Shown: positions 1 through 12,497, numbered from the stretch's first letter. The stretch: DNA of 64,000 nt from Simmondsia chinensis (GCA_018398585.1 JAGTTD010000001.1:28155438-28219437), one strand, 5' to 3'. The notes: a model not told the origin generated them from the sequence alone. Numbers and translations are program-made.

Positions 1-303
1 TCATGGTGAATTTCTCTATTCTCTATTGAATGCTTTTAATATATTGTTAAGAACCTTTAGAAAGTTCACATCTTTAACAGATTACTTCATCTAGCGTACT
101 TTAGATAGTTGAATCCAGAACCCCCCCCCCCCCCCCCCCCCCCGGGAATTTACTTGCGTTATTAGATTAGTTATTTAGGAAACTCGAATTTAGATAATTG
201 AAACACTTTAATCCTCGTGGGATCGACCTCTACTTACCCTATATACTAGTTAGTTAGGTTGATTTAGAGTTTAATTTTAATTTGCTGCACTCGGCACGCA
301 TCA
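1..303 (+). repeat. Partial 5' LTR of the Athila element
   Basis: Direct repeat of 8359-8672. It ends in CACGCATCA, followed six bases later by the primer site. It contains a run of 23 C residues at 121-143; the same place in the 3' LTR has 32. Confidence 0.95.
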
Positions 304-308
304 AATTT

Positions 309-326
309 TGGCGCCGTTGCCGGGGA
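309..326 (+). other. Primer binding site, tRNA-Asp type
   Basis: TGGCGCCGTTGCCGGGGA is complementary to the 3' end of plant tRNA-Asp including CCA. It lies six bases after the LTR end. This primer is characteristic of Athila. Confidence 0.85.
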
Positions 327-398
327 TTATCGTTTATTTTTTTATTTGAATTCGAAACTCTCTAAATTTTTTTTCTTCTTCTTGTTTTTGTATTTTTT

Positions 399-2462
399 AT
401 GAGTGAGGAATCTGATTCTAGACTCTTTCGTATTAGACAATTCATTCAAGAACACTCAAGCTCATCTAATCCACTTTTGTTCAGAGATCGTGGTAGTGAT
501 CGTGATTCGGATACACAATCGAGCATGGCTAATCGAACCTTGAAAGAGCTTGTTGCTCCGGATTTAGATCAACAACCTTTATGCATTGTTTATCCTGCTT
601 TAGAAGTACCGTTGAAATTACATTATGGATTCATACACTTACTTCCCAAATTTCATGGTCTTGCAGGTGAAGATCCTCACAGGCATTTAAAGGAGTTCCA
701 TGTGGTTTGCTCGACCATGAGACCAGAGTGTGTTGAAGAAGAACAAATAAGATTAAGGGCTTTTCCTTTCTCATTGCAAGATGCAGCAAAGGATTGGCTC
801 TACTATTTACCTTCCGGGTCCATTATCACGTGGAATGAATTGAAGAAACAATTTTTGGAGAAGTTTTTCCCAGCTTCAAGAGCAGCCATCATAAGGAAGG
901 AAATTTGTGGCATTAGGCAATTTAGTGGGGAGACTTTGTACGAATATTGGGAGCGATTCAAGCGCTTATGCTCTAGCTGTCCTCAACACCAAATAACCGA
1001 TTAATTGCTCATCCAATATTTCTATGAAGGACTATTACCCACCGAAAGGAGCATGATTGATGCGGCTAGTGGTGGTGCATTGGTAGACAAGACCCCAATA
1101 GCAGTTAGGGAATTGATCTCCAACATGGCCGCTAATACCCAACAATTTGGCTCAAGGAATGAGCCTCCTCAAAGGGTTAATGAGGTAAGTGTTAATTCTA
1201 TTGAACAACAACTTTCGAACTTAACCTTGCTTGTTAGTCAATTGATTCCAGGAAATGCACAACAAGTCAAAACTTGTGGAATTTGCATGGTTGCGGGACA
1301 CCCAACCGACGCATGCCCTACGTTGCAAGATGAGCAAGTAGACGCCATTGGTGGGTACCCTGGTCCACCTCAAAGGAAATATGACCCATTCGCTAACACA
1401 TACATTGAGGGATGGAGGGACCACCCAAATTTGAGATACGGCAATCAAGGAGCAAGGAATGCGTTTCCTAACAATCCGCCTAGCTTTTCACAATTGCACT
1501 TTCAACAAAGGCAGCCCATGAACCAAAACCAAAATCAAAGTCAAGGTACGTCTCTTGAGGATATAGTTAAGACCCTTGTTAATAATTCTTTGCAATTTCA
1601 ACAATCTGTAGGGCAATTTCAAAGAGAGACAAGGACGAGCATCCAGAACTTGGAAACTCAAGTGGGGCAATTAGCTACCTCCATTGGTAGGCTAGAAGCG
1701 CAAGCCTCAAACAAGTTCCCTTCTCAAACAATCGTGAACCCAAAAGAAAATGCTAGTGCGACTGTTTTGAGGAGTGGGAAGGAGGTAGAAGCACCCACAA
1801 AGGCTTCTTCTAAGTACCACAGCCGAGACGCGAAGGAGGAGAAAGAATTGGAGCCCACCCCACTAGAAAAGGCTGAATCCAAGGGCAAGCAAGAGAAGGA
1901 TGAAATTCTTGAGGTAACATGTAATTCACCTTCTTCGTTTGAATATAAGCCTATCCCTCCTTTTCCTAGCAGGTTAGCAAGATCAAAGAAAGAAGAGGTC
2001 GATAAAGAGATTTGGGAGACTTTTCGGAAAGTAGAGGTGAACATTCCCCTTTCAGATGCAATTAAACAAGTGCCGAGATATGCAAAGTCCCTCAAGGAAC
2101 TTTGTACAAACAAAAGGAAGTTAAAAGGGGATGAAAAGGTAAGTGTGGGGGAAAACGTATCAGCTGTTATCCAAAAGAAGCTTCCCCCTAAGTGCAAGGA
2201 TCCTGGTATGTTTTCAGTCCCGTGTAAGATTGGCAATACTAGGTTAGAAAGAGCAATACTAGATTTAGGAGCATCAATAAATGTCATGCCTAGATCTATA
2301 TATGCTTACCTAAATTCAGGGCCATTAAAAGAAACTGGAATTGTCATTCAATTAGCTGATAGGTCAAATGCATACCCAGATGGTGTGATTGAGGATGTCC
2401 TTGTGCAAGTAAATGAACTGGTCTTTCCTGCTGTGTTCTTGATATGGAGGATGATAATATAG
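399..2462 (+). pseudogene. Athila gag and start of protease, broken
   Basis: One reading frame covers the capsid-type Retrotrans_gag domain (about residues 70-210), a CCHC zinc knuckle of form CX2CX4HX4C near 1276-1318 and the start of an aspartic protease with the Athila-type motif LDLGASINVMP near 2258-2290. The frame is open except for TAA at 1002-1004, where the conserved context suggests a former glutamine codon (C to T). It then ends at TAG 2460-2462 because of a frameshift near 2440; homologous protein continues in another frame from 2444. The ATG at 399 is the first after the primer site in an AT-rich leader. Gag packages the RNA; this copy would give only a truncated capsid. Confidence 0.88.
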
Positions 2463-4620
2463 CTTCTAATGATGCTCCAATCTTGTTAGGAAGACCTTTT
2501 CTTAAAACATCTAGAGCTAAGATTGATGTGCATGAAGGAATACTCACTATGGAATTTGATGGAGAAACTGTAAAGTTTAATATTTTTGAGGCCATAAGAT
2601 ATCCTAGTGATGTGCATTCTATTTGTTTTATTGATGTAATTGACAAGTTAGCACAGGAGACATTTGAGTTAGATGGAGAGGATGTCGTGAATGTGGTGAT
2701 TAGCCACAATCTCGATGTAGACAGCATGGGTGAAAGCGAGATGGCCATGAGTGAGTCACTCGAGGAAGCTGTTATGGCACTACAATCTTTGCCAATGGAA
2801 AGGTATGCTGTATCTCGTTTGAGTTTACCTATTTCTTACACAAAACTTCTACCTTCCATTGTGCGGCCACCGAAGTTGGAGTTAAAGCCTCTACCATCCC
2901 ATTTAAAGTACGTGTATTGGGGAGAAGGAGAGACACTTCCCGTGATAATTGCAAAAGATCTCTCTCATTCTCAAGAGGAGCGTTTGGTGCGTGTGTTAAG
3001 GGAGCATAAGACCGCAATTGGGTGGACCATTGCCGACATAAAGGGAATCAGCCCCTCTATGTGCAAGCACCGGATTTTGCTAGAGGAGAATGCCATGCCA
3101 TCTAGGGAGGCACAATGCAGGTTGAACCCACCTATGATGGAGGTGGTGAAGAAGGAAATTTTGAAACTGTTGGATGCAGGAGTGATTTACCCAATTTCTG
3201 ACTCTAAGTGGGTAAGCCCAATTCATGTGGTCCCTAAGAAGACCGGGATCACAGTGGTGACAAACAAGATGGTGAGTTCGTTCCAACTCGAGTACAGAAT
3301 GGTTGGAGAGTGTGCATAGACTACCGCAAACTCAATGCGGCAACTAGAAAGGATCATTTTCCTTTACCTTTCATAGATCAAATGATAGAACGTCTGGCTG
3401 GTAGATCTCACTATTGTTTTCTTGATGGATATTTAGGTTATAACCAGATTGCAATTGCACCAGAGGACCAAGAGAAGACGACCTTCACTTGTCCTTTCGG
3501 GACGTTCGCATGTCGGAGGATGCCGTTTGGACTTTGCAACGCCCTGGCCACATTCCAAAGGTGTATGGTTAGCATATTTTCTGACTATGTTGAGCACATA
3601 ATGGAAGTATTTATGGATGATTTTACAGTTCACGGAAATTCATTTGATAAATGCTTAGAGAACCTTACACTTGTACTTAAAAGGTGCATAGAAACTAGCC
3701 TTGTTTTGAATTTTGAAAAGTGTCATTTTATGGTTGAACAAGGTGTAGTTCTAGGGCATGTTGTCTCTTCTAGGGGAATTGAAGTTGATAAAGCTAAGAT
3801 AGATGTTATAAAATCTTTACCTTACCCCACGAATGTGCGGGAAGTGCGATCTTTTTTGGGCCATGCAGGATTCTATCGAAGGTTTATAAAAGATTTTTCC
3901 AAGATAGCATTGCCCCTATGCAATTTGCTAGGCAAGGATGTGGAATTTGTGTTTGATGAGAGTTGCAAGGAGGCGTTTAACAAGCTAAAGGAGTACTTGA
4001 TTTCAACTCCAATCATACAACCTCCTGATTGGGACCTACCGTTCGAGATAATGTGCGACGCTAGTGACAGAGCAGTGGGGGCCGTGCTGGGCCAACGAGT
4101 AGGACGAGTACCTCATGTTATCTACAATGCATCAAGGCCATTGGATGCTGCCCAATGCAATTACACCACGACAGGAAAAGAACTTTTTGCTATTGTATTT
4201 GCTTTGGAAAAATTTCGTTCCTATTTGCTTGGTACTAAAGTTATTGTGTATTCTGATCATGCAGCTCTAAGGTACCTTTGGAAGAAGAAAGAAGCAAAAC
4301 CAAGACTGATAAGATGGATATTGTTGTGGTAAGAATTTGACATCGAGGTGAAGGATAGAAGAGGTGCAGAGAATTATGTGGCAGATCATTTGAGCCGCTT
4401 AGTTCGAGAAGAAGAAGCACTACTTTTAGAGGAACTCTTCCCCGATGAGCATTTGTATGCAATGTCCATGGGAGTGCCTTGGTATGCGGATATAGTTAAT
4501 TATTTGGTTACTAAGTCACTTCCGAGCAGCTTGACAAAAGCTCAAAGGGACAAAATCAAGAGTGATGCAAAATACTATGTTTGGGATAATCCATATCTAT
4601 GGAAACATTGTGCAGACTAA
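2444..4620 (+). pseudogene. Athila protease tail, reverse transcriptase and RNase H, broken
   Basis: The segment from 2444 carries the protease C-terminal part (ILLGRPFLKTS) and the linker to the polymerase, then shifts frame between about 3260 and 3310. From 3310 the reverse transcriptase is clear, with [28 protein letters not shown] and the catalytic motif FMDD near 3612. RNase H follows, with [17 protein letters not shown] and YSDHAAL supplying the usual acidic residues. TAA at 4330-4332 interrupts RNase H and TAA at 4618-4620 interrupts the linker to integrase; both replace positions where Athila relatives usually have glutamine (inference from family knowledge). The enzyme would convert element RNA to DNA in the cytoplasmic particle. 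This copy cannot make it intact. Confidence 0.88.
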
Positions 4621-5762
4621 GTAATAAGAAGGTGTGTTCAGGAGAGTGAATTTTATTCTATTATAACTTTTTGTCACTCTTATGAAGGTGGAGGTCACTT
4701 TGGCCCGAAAAGGACAGCACATAAGGTGCTTGAATGTGGATTTTATTGGCCTTCTATTCATACGGATGCATATTTGTTCTGTAAGACTTGTGAACAATGC
4801 CAAAGGACAGGTAACATCTCTCAAAGGAATCAAATGCCCTTAACTTCTATACTTGCATGTGAAAATTTTGATATTTGGGGTATTGATTTTATGGGACCGG
4901 TTCCTCCCTCCTTGGTATTGTTTACATACTTTTAGCTGTTGATTATGTTTCCAAATGGGTGGAAGCTAAGGCCACCAGGACTGATGATTCTAAAGTAGTT
5001 GAAGACTTTGTTAGGACTTCTATCTTTAACAGGTTTGGAACACCTAAGGCTATCATCAGTGATCGAGGCACCCATTTTTGCAACCGGGCTGTTGACGCAC
5101 TTTTAAGGAAGTACCATGTAACTCACAAAGTGTCCACTGCATATCACCCCCAAACAAGTGGGCAAGCTGAGATTTCAAATAGAGAGGTGAAATCCATTCT
5201 TGAGAAGGTCGTCAATCCCAATAGGAAAGATTGGAGTGCGAAGCTAGATGAAGCTTTATGGGCTTATAGGACAGCCTACAAAACGCCAATTGGTATGTCC
5301 CCATATCGCTTGGTGTTTGGGAAGGCTTGTCACCTTCCTGTGGAGCTAGAACATAAGACGTTTTGGGCAATTAAGAAATGCAACTTAGATCTTGAGGAAG
5401 CCGAAAAACAAAGGAAGTTGCAGCTACAAGAACTGGAGGAGATAAGGAATGATGCATATGAGAACGCAAGGATTTATAAGGACAAGACTAAGGCGTTTCA
5501 TGATAAGATGATTGCTAGAAAGAATTTTAATGTTGGGCAAAAAGTTCTCCTTTATGATTCTAGACTCAGACTTTTTCCCGGTAAGCTTCGTTCTAGGTGG
5601 ATTGGTCCTTTTGTTGTTACCAAGGTTTATTCTCATGGTGCAGTGGAAATACAAAGCTTGGAGACGAATAAGGTATTCAAGGTGAATGGACACAGGCTCA
5701 AACCATTTTATGACAATTTTCAAGTGCAAGTGATTGATGGTCTTAACATGGAGGATCCGTAG
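4621..5762 (+). pseudogene. Athila integrase, broken by one frameshift
   Basis: An HHCC zinc-binding segment (HFGPKRTAHKVL, then CKTCEQC near 4785-4803) is followed by the catalytic core. All three core acids are visible: Asp in GIDFMGP, Asp in IISDRGTHF and Glu in [11 protein letters not shown] frameshift near 4905-4930 separates the first from the other two. The C-terminal part ([20 protein letters not shown]) is typical of Athila and lacks a chromodomain. The frame ends at TAG 5760-5762. Integrase would insert the cDNA into the host chromosome. Confidence 0.88.
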
Positions 5763-7242
5763 ATGGAGCTTGAAGTCGGGCAAACGACTCTAAACAATTG
5801 CGCTGCTTGGGAGGCAACCTAAGAATAAAGAGATTTGAATTTTCTATCCCTTATATTTTAATGCTTTCTAGGAATTATTACTCTAGGTTGATGGTTTCAC
5901 TCCTATTCTCTGCTTATATGAAGTTTTCTTTCCTTTGCATGCAAGACTTCCATTGGGGACAATGGAAGGATTAAGTGTGGGGGAATTAGGGGAAATTTTG
6001 TGCACAACACATATTTCATGATCTTTTTTAGGAACTTTCCTTAGATTGATAAGATTCTACATGTCATGTGTTGAGAAATTCTTGATATGGTAATTGAGTT
6101 GAAAAGTTGAAGCATGTTGATATGGTAATTGAGTTGAAAAGTTGAAGCATGTTGATATGGTAGATCATGACCTTTTGCGAGCTTTTGAGCCTTTGATTGA
6201 TACATCTTTATATCGGTCTGATTTCTTCTGTGTGTGTTGTTCATTCTTGATTGTGTTACTCTGGAACTTGCGTTAGATCTTATCGAGATTACCCTGATCC
6301 ATATACATACATGAAAGTGATGAAGGCAATTAGGTTTCTTTCCACCACTTGAGCCAAATAAGCCTACCCTGATATTTGATCTCTAGTGAGCCAATTTTGA
6401 GTCATATATATGCCTTATTTCTTTTGTATTAACCCACAATATGAGCCATTATCACGAAAAACCAAATGTTTCTACCTAACCTAAGGAATTAGTAGAGCAT
6501 TTGAGTTTTTGACTTAATGGTGAAGTTTGGCGTTCATTAAAAGAAGTGGAATAAGACCGAAAATTGAGTTTATGTAATCAAGGAATGACATATCTTATTT
6601 GCTTTGATCAAAATAATATTCGTATGTGATCAAAAAAAAACAAAAAAAAAAAATCTAAAAAAAAAGGTATAATGAAGCAGAAAAAAAGAAGAAGTATATT
6701 ATGCTCATAAATTGTCGTCTTTGAGGTGGAAAGTGGTTGTATTGTTCCTGATATTACAATGTTAGGCTAAGGATTTAATTGCTCTACTATTTCCTATGGT
6801 TTTTAGCACCACATAACCTAAATGTTCCATACCTTTGTTACCCACGGCCTCGTTACAACCAAATTAAAAGACCTTTTGATTCATGATTTGCATATGATCT
6901 AAGTAGTGGAGATGACATGGACAAGCAAACCTATGGTAGTACATTTTCATGAATTGAACCTGAGCGATAATAAATGAAGCCGAAACACATGAGAGTTGGA
7001 GTGCAAACACAATACCGTGTGAGGATCTACTATGTTGATATGTTAAGCTCTTCGATTCAAAGTCTATATTAAGAAAGTTTGAATTAGTTGGGAAGATTTG
7101 TTTGAGAAATTTTGTGTTTCTTGAATTACTTGGATATGTTCTTACTTATGATGTGAGGTTCTTTGACATCTATGGAAAGGTCGAGGTCAAATGTAGTTTA
7201 GGTTTTGCTCGAGGACGACCAAAAGCTAAGTGTGGGGGAATT
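5763..7242 (+). other. Non-coding 3' part of Athila, envelope region absent
   Basis: AT-rich sequence without a convincing reading frame. In related elements an envelope-like ORF sits here; none can be read. It contains a polypurine-like tract at 5974-5993 (AGTGTGGGGGAATTAGGGGA), a 35-bp tandem repeat, an A-rich stretch at about 6630-6690 and the polypurine tract at 7229-7242 (AGTGTGGGGGAATT) directly before the 3' LTR, which primes plus-strand synthesis. Confidence 0.75.
6082..6162 (+). repeat. 35-bp tandem repeat, 2.3 copies
   Basis: Identical 35-base units occupy 6082-6116 and 6117-6151, and 11 more bases of a third follow. Perfect identity implies a recent duplication, probably replication slippage. 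Confidence 0.95.
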
Positions 7243-8479
7243 TGATAAGTGCTAGAAATGTTATATTTAATTATCATACTTTATGCTTTTTGGTTGTGTT
7301 TTTTTATGATTATTTACGTTTTTAAATTAATAATTCTTTATTTTCAGATTTTAGTAATTATTTGATTGTTTCCTTGATTTTAGGAGCTGATATGGGATTG
7401 ATTGATAAAAAAATTGGATGGCAAGCTGGAGGGAATTTCAGTTGGACGAAAATCTACTTAGAATCTCAATTGGATAAGAACTGGAAGTTATTTGGGCGCC
7501 AAGAAGCTCGTTTTATGTGGCAAAGCGTTTTTGGGCTTTTTGACTTATTTTTCAGCTAGCAAATGTTTATCCTAAAGGTGTTTCCTAATTCAAAAAGGAT
7601 TCCAAGAAGATTACATGCCTAATTTTTAGGAGAATTCAGTTAAAAAAATATATATACAAAATGTGGTGGAGAGCCCTAACCAAGCATCATTAGGGGATAC
7701 ACGTTTTGAAGATCGAAGGAGCTGTAGAGACGTGTTCTTCATCATTTAATTCAACCTGAGTTCTTCTTATCTTTTCTTTAATTCTTTCTTTTCTTCAATG
7801 ATCATGAGTGTGTAATCTTTTATTATTTAGTAGAGAATGGATTGAAACCATAAATTTGTGATCATGAGACAAGTATTTTGATTTTAATGAATTTCACATC
7901 GCTATGTTTAAATATCTATGAATAATCTATGCTTGAATGTCATGATTGATGGATTGGTTGTGTAGGAGGCCTACTACTCAATTACTTCTTGATATCTAAT
8001 GCCAGTTAATGATTATAAGCTCGTAATTGCTTGGTTGAATTAACACAAGTAGCAAATAATAGAAACATGGATGGTCAAGTTTATGCTTTTTGTTATGGTG
8101 TTTTATAGTCTAGATTAAATATCTGCGTCGTCGTATGCTATTGTCCAGGATTGATGATGTCTTTCTCATTCGTTAAAGCTACCATGAGATTAAACTTTTC
8201 AATCGTTTGAGGGTTGTTTAGTGGTTAGGGTTTAATTGCAGGTCGTCCGGATTAAATCAAAATTAAGGAAAGATAGGGAATAATAGCTTTGTTGGTGAAT
8301 TCTACAGTTAATCTATTTAAACTAGTGAATTGATTGTGTTGATGATTAATTACTAAATTCATGGTGAATTTCTGTATTCTCTATTGAATGCTTTTAATAT
8401 ATTGTTAAGAACCTTTAGAAAGTTCACATCTTTAACAGATTACTTCATCTAGCATACATTAGATAGTTGAATCTAGAAT

Positions 8480-8513
<34 letters not shown>

Positions 8514-8672
8514 CGAATTTACTTGCGTTATTAGATTAGTTATTTAGGAAACTCGAATTTAGATAATTGAAACACTTTAATCCTCGTGGGATCGACCTTT
8601 ACTTACCCTACTTACTAGTTAGTTAGGTTGATTTAGAGTTTAATTTTAATTTGCTGTACTCGGCACGCATCA
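7243..8672 (+). repeat. 3' LTR of the Athila element (1430 bp)
   Basis: Begins TGATAAGTGC directly after the polypurine tract and ends CACGCATCA. The last 314 bases repeat window bases 1-303. A run of 32 C residues lies at 8481-8512. The target duplication cannot be tested because the left end is outside the window. Confidence 0.93.
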
Positions 8673-8689
8673 TGATTTTACCTCTATCT

Positions 8690-9480
8690 TATATTGTAAA
8701 AATAGTGAAGGGATGGCTAGTTTATATACTTCCCTCTCCTTGTACTTGGTAAAGTATTGTGGGCCTAGAGTGGGTTTTGGGAACAACATGCGCGTGCACT
8801 GGACCCGCCTCGCTGAGCCACATCGCGGTGTGGTGTGTTATGGTGTGGGCTTTTTTTAACTCGGACTTTTATTTTTACGGACACTTTATTTTATTTATTG
8901 TTAACGAACTCCAGTGGAGTTTTGGGACTGTGCTCGAGGGTCCCTTGTGTCCAATCTCGCGGTTGTTTAGCTCGGGCCTCGACATCCGTTAGTCCAAGTT
9001 CGAGCTCGAGGCCCCTTACTTGAGCTTGAGATACGCGTTTGACTGCGTCTTGCCCCACTCCTTACCATAATCGTTTTGGCCTTGTTTGTGCCCAAATTTT
9101 GTGCACCTCTGTGTCCGCCAATTTCCTTATCGTGGTTGGATTTCTTATCCATAATCTTAACTAATTTCTGCTTGCACGTTAAGTGTTTTTTGCTACAAGT
9201 ACCATGCATTGGGAGGTTGTTTAATACATTGAGAAACATAGAAATACACCGAAAAAATGCAGAAACTATTCTCTTCTCCTTCCCACTGAAATTCTTTCTG
9301 TTCTTACTTTGATTACTGAGCAAGTTGAGGCGTACTCTAACCCATCACCCGAGAGTACACTTATGTGTTGGGTGCCATGTTAACCCTGGGAGTCGGAGTG
9401 CCTGACAACTCCGTTTGTACCGTAGCAAAGGCATAAACAACTTACGGCGCGACAACTTCCTTTGGTTCACTCTTTCCTCT
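8690..9480 (+). repeat. LTR-like repeat family A, copy 1 (5' truncated)
   Basis: Shares blocks in the same order with 16345-17240 and 20259-20961, for example GTGGGCCTAGAGTGGG near 8759 and the GAGTACAC...GGATGCCAT-type block near 9350. The Athila 3' LTR ends just to the left, so Athila probably inserted into or truncated it. Family A looks like LTRs: copy 2 has a TATA box and poly-pyrimidine leader. No coding region is attached here. Confidence 0.6.
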
Positions 9481-9782
9481 CTGAAACTTTTAATTTCAAT
9501 TGTTTAATTATCTTGTTTCAACTCAAGTTGGTGTAATAAGAGATTTATGGAGTTCAGCTTTGTCATAATGTTGTTTAAGTTTACTTGCCCTCATCTCTAG
9601 TTAGTCTTGGTGTCTTGAATCTGAGACTTTGATTACTTATTTACCCATTTTTCCCCAACACTATAAAACTGGATTTATTAGGGCTTTATAGAGGTTTATA
9701 TGTGCCTCTTTGGGAAGAGACAAACTTCTGGTAAGTGTCCTTTGTGAAGGGACACAACTATTCGAAAACTACTAAAAGTATA

Positions 9783-10284
9783 TGTTAGGATATGTCTCAA
9801 ATTCCTTGGATTTATAAAGAGGGCCGTGAGCAAGCCGATCGGTTGGGAAGTACGCAGAGAACACACGGATCTAGCGAGTCCGCCGATTGATCGGGAAGGG
9901 CCGATCGATTGGGAGCCCAAACACGCGTGCCCTAGTACGCTTAGTATAAATTGATGTTGTAGGTTTCAGTTTTAGGTGTCCAAATAAAGTTGAGCCGTCA
10001 TTAAGAGAGAGAGAGAGGAAGTGATTTAGTAATTCTTCCATAGATCTTGTTTAGAGGAAGTGTCTTTGTAATTCTTCCATTATTTTGATCAATAAAGAAT
10101 CTCTATCTCCACCTGTGGTTTTTCCCTTCTCGATTCAAGAAAGGGGTTTCCACGTAAATCATTGTCTCCTTTGTTTGTTCTCTTTTATCCTGTTATTTAC
10201 TTCTCTTGTGTGCTATAGTATTTGAATCGAATCCTATTCTTGGGGTGTTAAGTTCCGCATCGGGAAGATATTACTTCCTTTACA
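9783..10284 (+). repeat. Probable Copia-type LTR (about 500 bp)
   Basis: Begins TGTTAGGATATGTCTC and ends TTTACA, followed by a tRNA-Met-like primer site. Inside are a TATA-like TAGTATAAATTG near 9949, a GA repeat at 10005-10017 and AATAAAG near 10091, the normal order for a plant LTR promoter and polyadenylation region. No matching second LTR was found. The left boundary is inferred from the TG start. Confidence 0.55.
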
Positions 10285-10287
10285 AAT

Positions 10288-10343
10288 TGGTATCATAGCA
10301 TATCAGATTTGTTCATATTCCTAACAAATTGGTATCTGAGTAT
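10288..10343 (+). other. Degenerate tRNA-Met primer site, present twice
   Basis: TGGTATCATAGCA at 10288-10300 follows the LTR end by three bases; a second form, TGGTATCTGAG, begins near 10328. The canonical plant initiator-tRNA site is TGGTATCAGAGC. Confidence 0.55.
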
Positions 10344-12361
10344 ATCAAATTGTTCAAGTTTTTCCTTATAGTATATTTTCAAATGTTCCAAAAAACTGCG
10401 CAACATAACGGCCAAAATTGCCATTTGTGTCAACACACAGGGTCTATGTGTTGACACATAGCCCCGACTTTTGGGTTCTATAAGATTTTGTAGACACACA
10501 GTTTCTGTGTGTCAAAACACACCTTCCAGTGAGTTTTTGTCTAGTTATGTGTGTCGACATATACCTTGTTTAAGCCAAAACACATGAAATGCACAACCGG
10601 AATACTTTATTTTGAAGATACATCAACACACCCCATCACTTTTAAAGGGAAAAATGGTCATAAAATTTTATATTATCGGCCAGCTTAACGAATTGGGGTA
10701 AAATGATGGATTTTTGAAAAGCAAGGAAGTAAATTGTTTGCTTTTGTTTGTGAGAAGGAGTACTATGGTTGACAAAAAATTTTATACAGTTTACGCTTAA
10801 GTTTATAAGGCAACTTGTTAGGATTAGGATATATTTTTCTAGTTATCTTTATTTAATTTATAAAACATTCTAGTTATCTTTGTTTTAGTTGGTAGAATAT
10901 TTTAGTTGTCATGTTTTAATTATTTTATTTACAAAAATTAGGGTGCGTTATATTATAATAGGGGTTAAACTATCCATTCTAATGTTTTTTAGATTTAAGT
11001 GATTGTCCATTTACCAAGTGTTTCTTTTGTAGCAGGAATTGTGCTACATCATAGAGCTAGATGAAGATACTTAAGAAGGTGAAAAGAGGAGGAAAGATAA
11101 CAAGTTTTGTAGTAGTTAGAAAAATATTGCACTTAGTAAGAGAGTTGGAAGAACTTTAGTGGAAAATTGGACAAAGGAGATAGAGGGCTACGGGAAATGC
11201 AAAACTGCAGCAGAAGAGGAGAGGGAATGAATTTCTCCTGCTCTCCCTTTCGATCAAAACAATAATATTGTGTATGGGAGGTGATATGTTTCACATCAAG
11301 CATGTTCAAAAGATCACAGGATTCATGCTTCTGTAGTTTGGCACATTGAAAGTCACTAGTTCAGATGAGGATGAAGCTAACCAGTTACATGAGATGATTC
11401 TTCGGTTATTAGGGATGCATTCTTTAGGGTTTCGCTCTCTTGTGACAATGTCGTTGATGGATGATGCATGAAATTACCCTTGTTGAGTGGTGACTTTGGG
11501 TTTGGGAAACATGGCAAGAGTGTGTTCTTGGATGGAGCTTTGAGAGACATTTGGCGATAAAGCTCTCTTTTATGAATTATGACCTGCAATACAAATGTGT
11601 AGTCATGAAGTGATCCGTGGTTTTAACTACAACGCTTAAGGTAGAATAGGAAGAAAAAGATATGTTGAGAAGATCATAGAGTATTTAGCTCAGAATAGTT
11701 CTCAAGTGTAGAAGAAATCAGTTTGTGGAGTTCCATGGATTCTTTATAGCAAGGGATAGATGAGAGGAGATGATCTGGACTCGCATGATTTTTTTTCTCT
11801 ACAGTAAGATTGATGAGTAAATGTGGCTGCAAGTTTGTTTGGGGTAACTTCTTTATTCCATTTTCTTTGTCTTTTACATTCTCATTCTTTAATTTTGGAG
11901 CTTGTGATGCTGATTTACCCATGCCATGATTGGCGTGTGACAATTGATGATGCTGATTGGTGAATAAGTCTCAATGTGTGAGGTCGTGTCGTGCGATAAA
12001 TTGATGATTTTGTGGGCCTGTTTCGGGTGAATTCGGCTCATGATACATTAACTCCCTTTTGATGCCATGTGATGCTATATGATTGGTGGCAAGTTCTATC
12101 AAAGATTTCGCTTCGTCAGAGATCACTACTGGTAGCAAGTGTCCAAACTTTGTGCTGAATGAATATATGATTAAAGGATCATGTTTCTAGCATCATGACC
12201 ACCTAATGTTGTTTTAAGTGTTTGATGGAAGGTTTACTCACCTTTTGATGAGACTTCATTGCGTTGTTTAAAAACAAATTCTAGGGACTATTTAAGAATA
12301 TAAAAAATTTCCCTTTTTTTTGAAATATTTTTCTAGAAAACTGAAAAAATTTACTCAATAG
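10344..12361. other. Unassigned AT-rich stretch with a cluster of TGTGT/ACACA palindromes
   Basis: No convincing gene. Between 10430 and 10570 there are several near-palindromes (TGTGTCAACACACAG, ATGTGTTGACACATAG, TCTGTGTGTCAAAACACACC). A TGTTAGGATTAGGATA start near 10809 resembles an LTR edge. The rest may be decayed retroelement. Confidence 0.4.
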
Positions 12362-12377
12362 TAGTTTTCTAATTGAC

Positions 12378-12497
12378 AACAACAGCAGCAACAGTCCCAG
12401 TGCCTCAAAGGCTCGCGCATAAGTAGGGTCTTTTGGGAGGGGGGCAGGCAGCCTTCTCCCTTCAGGGTGCTACCCTATAAATGGAGGCTGTGTCCAA
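12378..12497 (-). mobile_element. Au-type SINE, 5' truncated
   Basis: The minus strand reads ACAGCCTCCATTTATAGGG, then a C-rich AGACCCTAC-like block and ends in TTGCTGCTGTTGTT, matching the Au SINE body and its TTG-repeat tail. It is flanked by perfect 16-bp target duplications (TAGTTTTCTAATTGAC) at 12362-12377 and 12498-12513. At 120 bp it is shorter than the usual Au length near 180 bp and lacks the tRNA-like head. Confidence 0.82.

Larger units (their letters stand above)
1..8672 (+). mobile_element. Athila-lineage Ty3/gypsy LTR retrotransposon, left end cut by window
   Basis: Order of parts is partial 5' LTR, primer site, gag, protease, reverse transcriptase, RNase H, integrase, a 1.5 kb non-coding tail, polypurine tract and 3' LTR. 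Bases 1-303 match the last 314 bases of the 3' LTR (8359-8672) with about ten differences plus a different poly-C length, which suggests an insertion one to two million years old at usual plant rates (inference). The primer site matches the 3' end of plant tRNA-Asp and the reverse transcriptase begins [19 protein letters not shown]; both are typical of Athila. No envelope-like ORF remains between pol and the 3' LTR. The coding region is broken in at least six places, so the copy is defective. Confidence 0.92.

Noticed and set aside
5763..7242. Envelope-like gene of Athila
   Set aside because: No frame with signal peptide, membrane segments or family motifs could be read; the region seems deleted.
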